64,000 nt of DNA from Candidatus Babeliales bacterium (GTDB lineage Bacteria > Babelota > Babeliae > Babelales > Vermiphilaceae): positions 62,001-126,000 of the forward strand of contig JAGVLK010000016.1 of assembly GCA_020049835.1 (NCBI GenBank). The letters run 5' to 3'. Positions 62,554 to 64,000 of the stretch are shown piece after piece. The position numbers were made by a program, and so were the translations under genes. The notes below the pieces were generated by a model. That model was given only the letters and a program-made list of their open reading frames with translations. It was not told the DNA's origin and did no database searches. Position 1 is the first letter of the stretch; each line of letters begins with the position of its first letter.

Positions 62554-63693
62554 ATGGCACGCAAACCCTATTATGATACCGACGAGCATCAAAAAACGCT
62601 CATTTTGGGTATCCAAGCTCCTTATCATCGCACCAAGGATATCGAATCCTATTTTGCTGAATTTCGCAGTTTGGTCAAAACTAACCGTAATGAATATGAT
62701 GCAGAACTATACATAAAACTCCGCGCAGTCGATACCGGATTTTTTATCACACGCGGTAAAATTGAAGAAATAAAGAAACTCGTTGACGAACTGGGCATAA
62801 AAGACATTATCGTTTCTGAATCATTAACTGCTCAGCAAGAGCGTAATTTAAGCGAAGTGCTTGATTGTAATATTTATGATCGCACGCATCTGATTTTAGA
62901 AATTTTTGAAAAAGCAGCGCATTCTGCTGAAGGTAAAAAACAGGTAGCCATTGCACAGCTGCAGTACAAAAAGCCACGTATTGCCGGCCAAGGTATCATG
63001 ATGAGCCAACAAAGTGGTGTTATGGGCTCACGTGGACCGGGCGAAACTGCTAAAGAGCGTGAATTGCGCCATATTAATCAGCAGATTCATAAACTTAAAG
63101 AAGAACTTAAAGAGTTACAAAAAACGCGCGCTACCCAGCGCAAAAAACGGCTTGAAATTGGCGAGCCGCAAGTTGCACTGATTGGATATACCAACGCCGG
63201 TAAATCAACCATTTTAAATGCGTTAACCAAAAGTAATGTACTAGCAGAGGATAAACTGTTTGCAACGTTGGATACCACCACACGTGAACTATGGATCGGC
63301 CCTAAAAAAATTGGCCTCGTTTCCGATACTGTTGGATTTATCCAGTTACTACCCCATCAACTTATTGATGCATTTAAATCTACGCTGGCAGAACTTTCTT
63401 ACGCTGATCTGTTGTTACATGTTGTTGATGCCTCCGATAACAGCTGGCCACTGCATGTAAAAGTGGTGCATGAAATTCTTGATGAGCTCAAGATCAACAA
63501 ACCGATGCTCTATGTCTTTAATAAAAGTGATCGTGTAGAGAATATGTTTGCATTGCAAACAGAAATCGCCGCTTATCGACCACATGTCGTTGTTTCGAGC
63601 CTGCAAAAATCGAGTCTGCAACCATTACTTGATTATTTGCTCAGCTGGCATGCGACTATTGCAAAAGAAAGTCATACAGCAGACAACGAGTAG
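62554..63693 (+). CDS. hflX: Ribosome-splitting GTPase HflX
   Basis: 379 residues: an N-terminal HflX domain (about 1-185) with SQQSGVMGSRGPGETAKERE, a coiled coil, then a GTPase domain with G1 GYTNAGKST, G3 DTVGF and G4 NKSD. It binds 50S subunits and rescues stalled ribosomes under stress. AAAGG precedes the ATG. Divergent from ffh by about 120 bases. Confidence 0.96.
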   Translation: MARKPYYDTDEHQKTLILGIQAPYHRTKDIESYFAEFRSLVKTNRNEYDAELYIKLRAVDTGFFITRGKIEEIKKLVDELGIKDIIVSESLTAQQERNLSEVLDCNIYDRTHLILEIFEKAAHSAEGKKQVAIAQLQYKKPRIAGQGIMMSQQSGVMGSRGPGETAKERELRHINQQIHKLKEELKELQKTRATQRKKRLEIGEPQVALIGYTNAGKSTILNALTKSNVLAEDKLFATLDTTTRELWIGPKKIGLVSDTVGFIQLLPHQLIDAFKSTLAELSYADLLLHVVDASDNSWPLHVKVVHEILDELKINKPMLYVFNKSDRVENMFALQTEIAAYRPHVVVSSLQKSSLQPLLDYLLSWHATIAKESHTADNE

Positions 63694-63826
63694 TTACTAA
63701 ATCTCTTGTATTTTAGTTTCGGCTGATGTATACGTTTGAACATGAACATAGCTTGCGATTTTAAAGAACAAAGTATTAAACTGACTGTACAGTTATTAAT
63801 CTTTTTTCTAAAAAGGAGCCTGTTTT

Positions 63827-64000
63827 ATGAAGTCGCCTCGTATAACACTTTCGATTGCGCTGCTGCTTTCGCTGCCGGCACGAGTACATGCCGCCGATCC
63901 GCGCGAAATGCTACCAGTCGGTCTGCCTGTTGCTGCATCTTCTTCTGGGAGCAGTGTTGTTAACTTTCATACTACTCTTCTTGCCGACGCTTCTGAATCA
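63827..64000 (+). CDS. Secreted protein, 3' end outside the window
   Basis: The first 58 codons are visible, starting with ATG 63827 after AAGGAG. Signal peptide about 1-22 (ARVHAAD), followed by a Pro/Val/Ser-rich start of the mature chain. The frame is open to the window edge. It lies 133 bases after hflX; no terminator or promoter was identified with confidence in that gap. Confidence 0.7.
   Translation, partial: MKSPRITLSIALLLSLPARVHAADPREMLPVGLPVAASSSGSSVVNFHTTLLADASES

Noticed and set aside
63736-63963. 75-residue gene after hflX
   Set aside because: It is in a different frame from the signal-peptide gene at 63827, which has a strong ribosome binding site and a normal secretion signal.

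Overview
The window looks like a chromosomal segment of a Gram-negative, host-associated bacterium, most plausibly Candidatus Dependentiae (TM6) or a similar reduced-genome symbiont of protists. This assignment is an inference. It rests on an AT-rich genome with tightly packed ribosomal operons, a YidC with a large periplasmic domain, a lipoprotein, an NhaC-type antiporter, and many small orphan proteins with N-terminal signal peptides. Those small proteins often occur as tandem paralog pairs and resemble host-directed effectors. No tRNA or rRNA gene was recognised.

Layout. 0-4.3 kb: two tandem paralogs that look like catalytically degenerate Fic-fold proteins, a convergent true Fic protein behind a four-box palindromic operator array, and a secreted orphan. 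4.3-9.4 kb: endonuclease IV, phosphomannomutase/phosphoglucomutase and the recombination ATPase SbcC. 9.4-12.4 kb: small secreted or membrane orphans, a MazG-like pyrophosphohydrolase and a long inverted repeat. 12.5-26.3 kb: the most unusual region, a minus-strand array. In transcription order it holds three AAA+ ATPases with N-terminal signal or anchor sequences, a 1455-residue secreted protein ending in an EndoU-like RNase domain, a probable immunity gene, an orphan toxin cassette with a PD-(D/E)XK-like nuclease tip, its probable immunity gene, and a remnant of the shared pre-toxin region cut by an intact IS5-family element. I read it as a polymorphic toxin locus with a recombinational reservoir, linked to unusual ATPases.

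26.5-46.3 kb: a second MazG-like enzyme, then the fused str-S10-spc-alpha ribosomal superoperon on the minus strand (rpsL to rplQ, ending with an Nfu-like Fe-S protein). rpmD (L30) is missing, L24 is short and S4 has an atypical N-terminus. 46.6-56.6 kb: site-2 protease RseP, rplM, NhaC, a pair of small membrane proteins, Xaa-Pro aminopeptidase, RecR, YidC, a MerR-type regulator and MurC. 56.7-58.6 kb: three small secreted proteins and a lipoprotein. 58.6-62.4 kb: the ffh-rpsP-khpA-trmD-rplS operon, with no rimM and with TrmD fused to a second SPOUT-like domain. 62.5-64 kb: HflX and the start of another secreted protein.

The housekeeping operons supply translation, protein export (SecY, YidC, Ffh), cell-wall synthesis and DNA repair. 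The accessory regions supply a large exported repertoire that would use the same Sec/YidC route.
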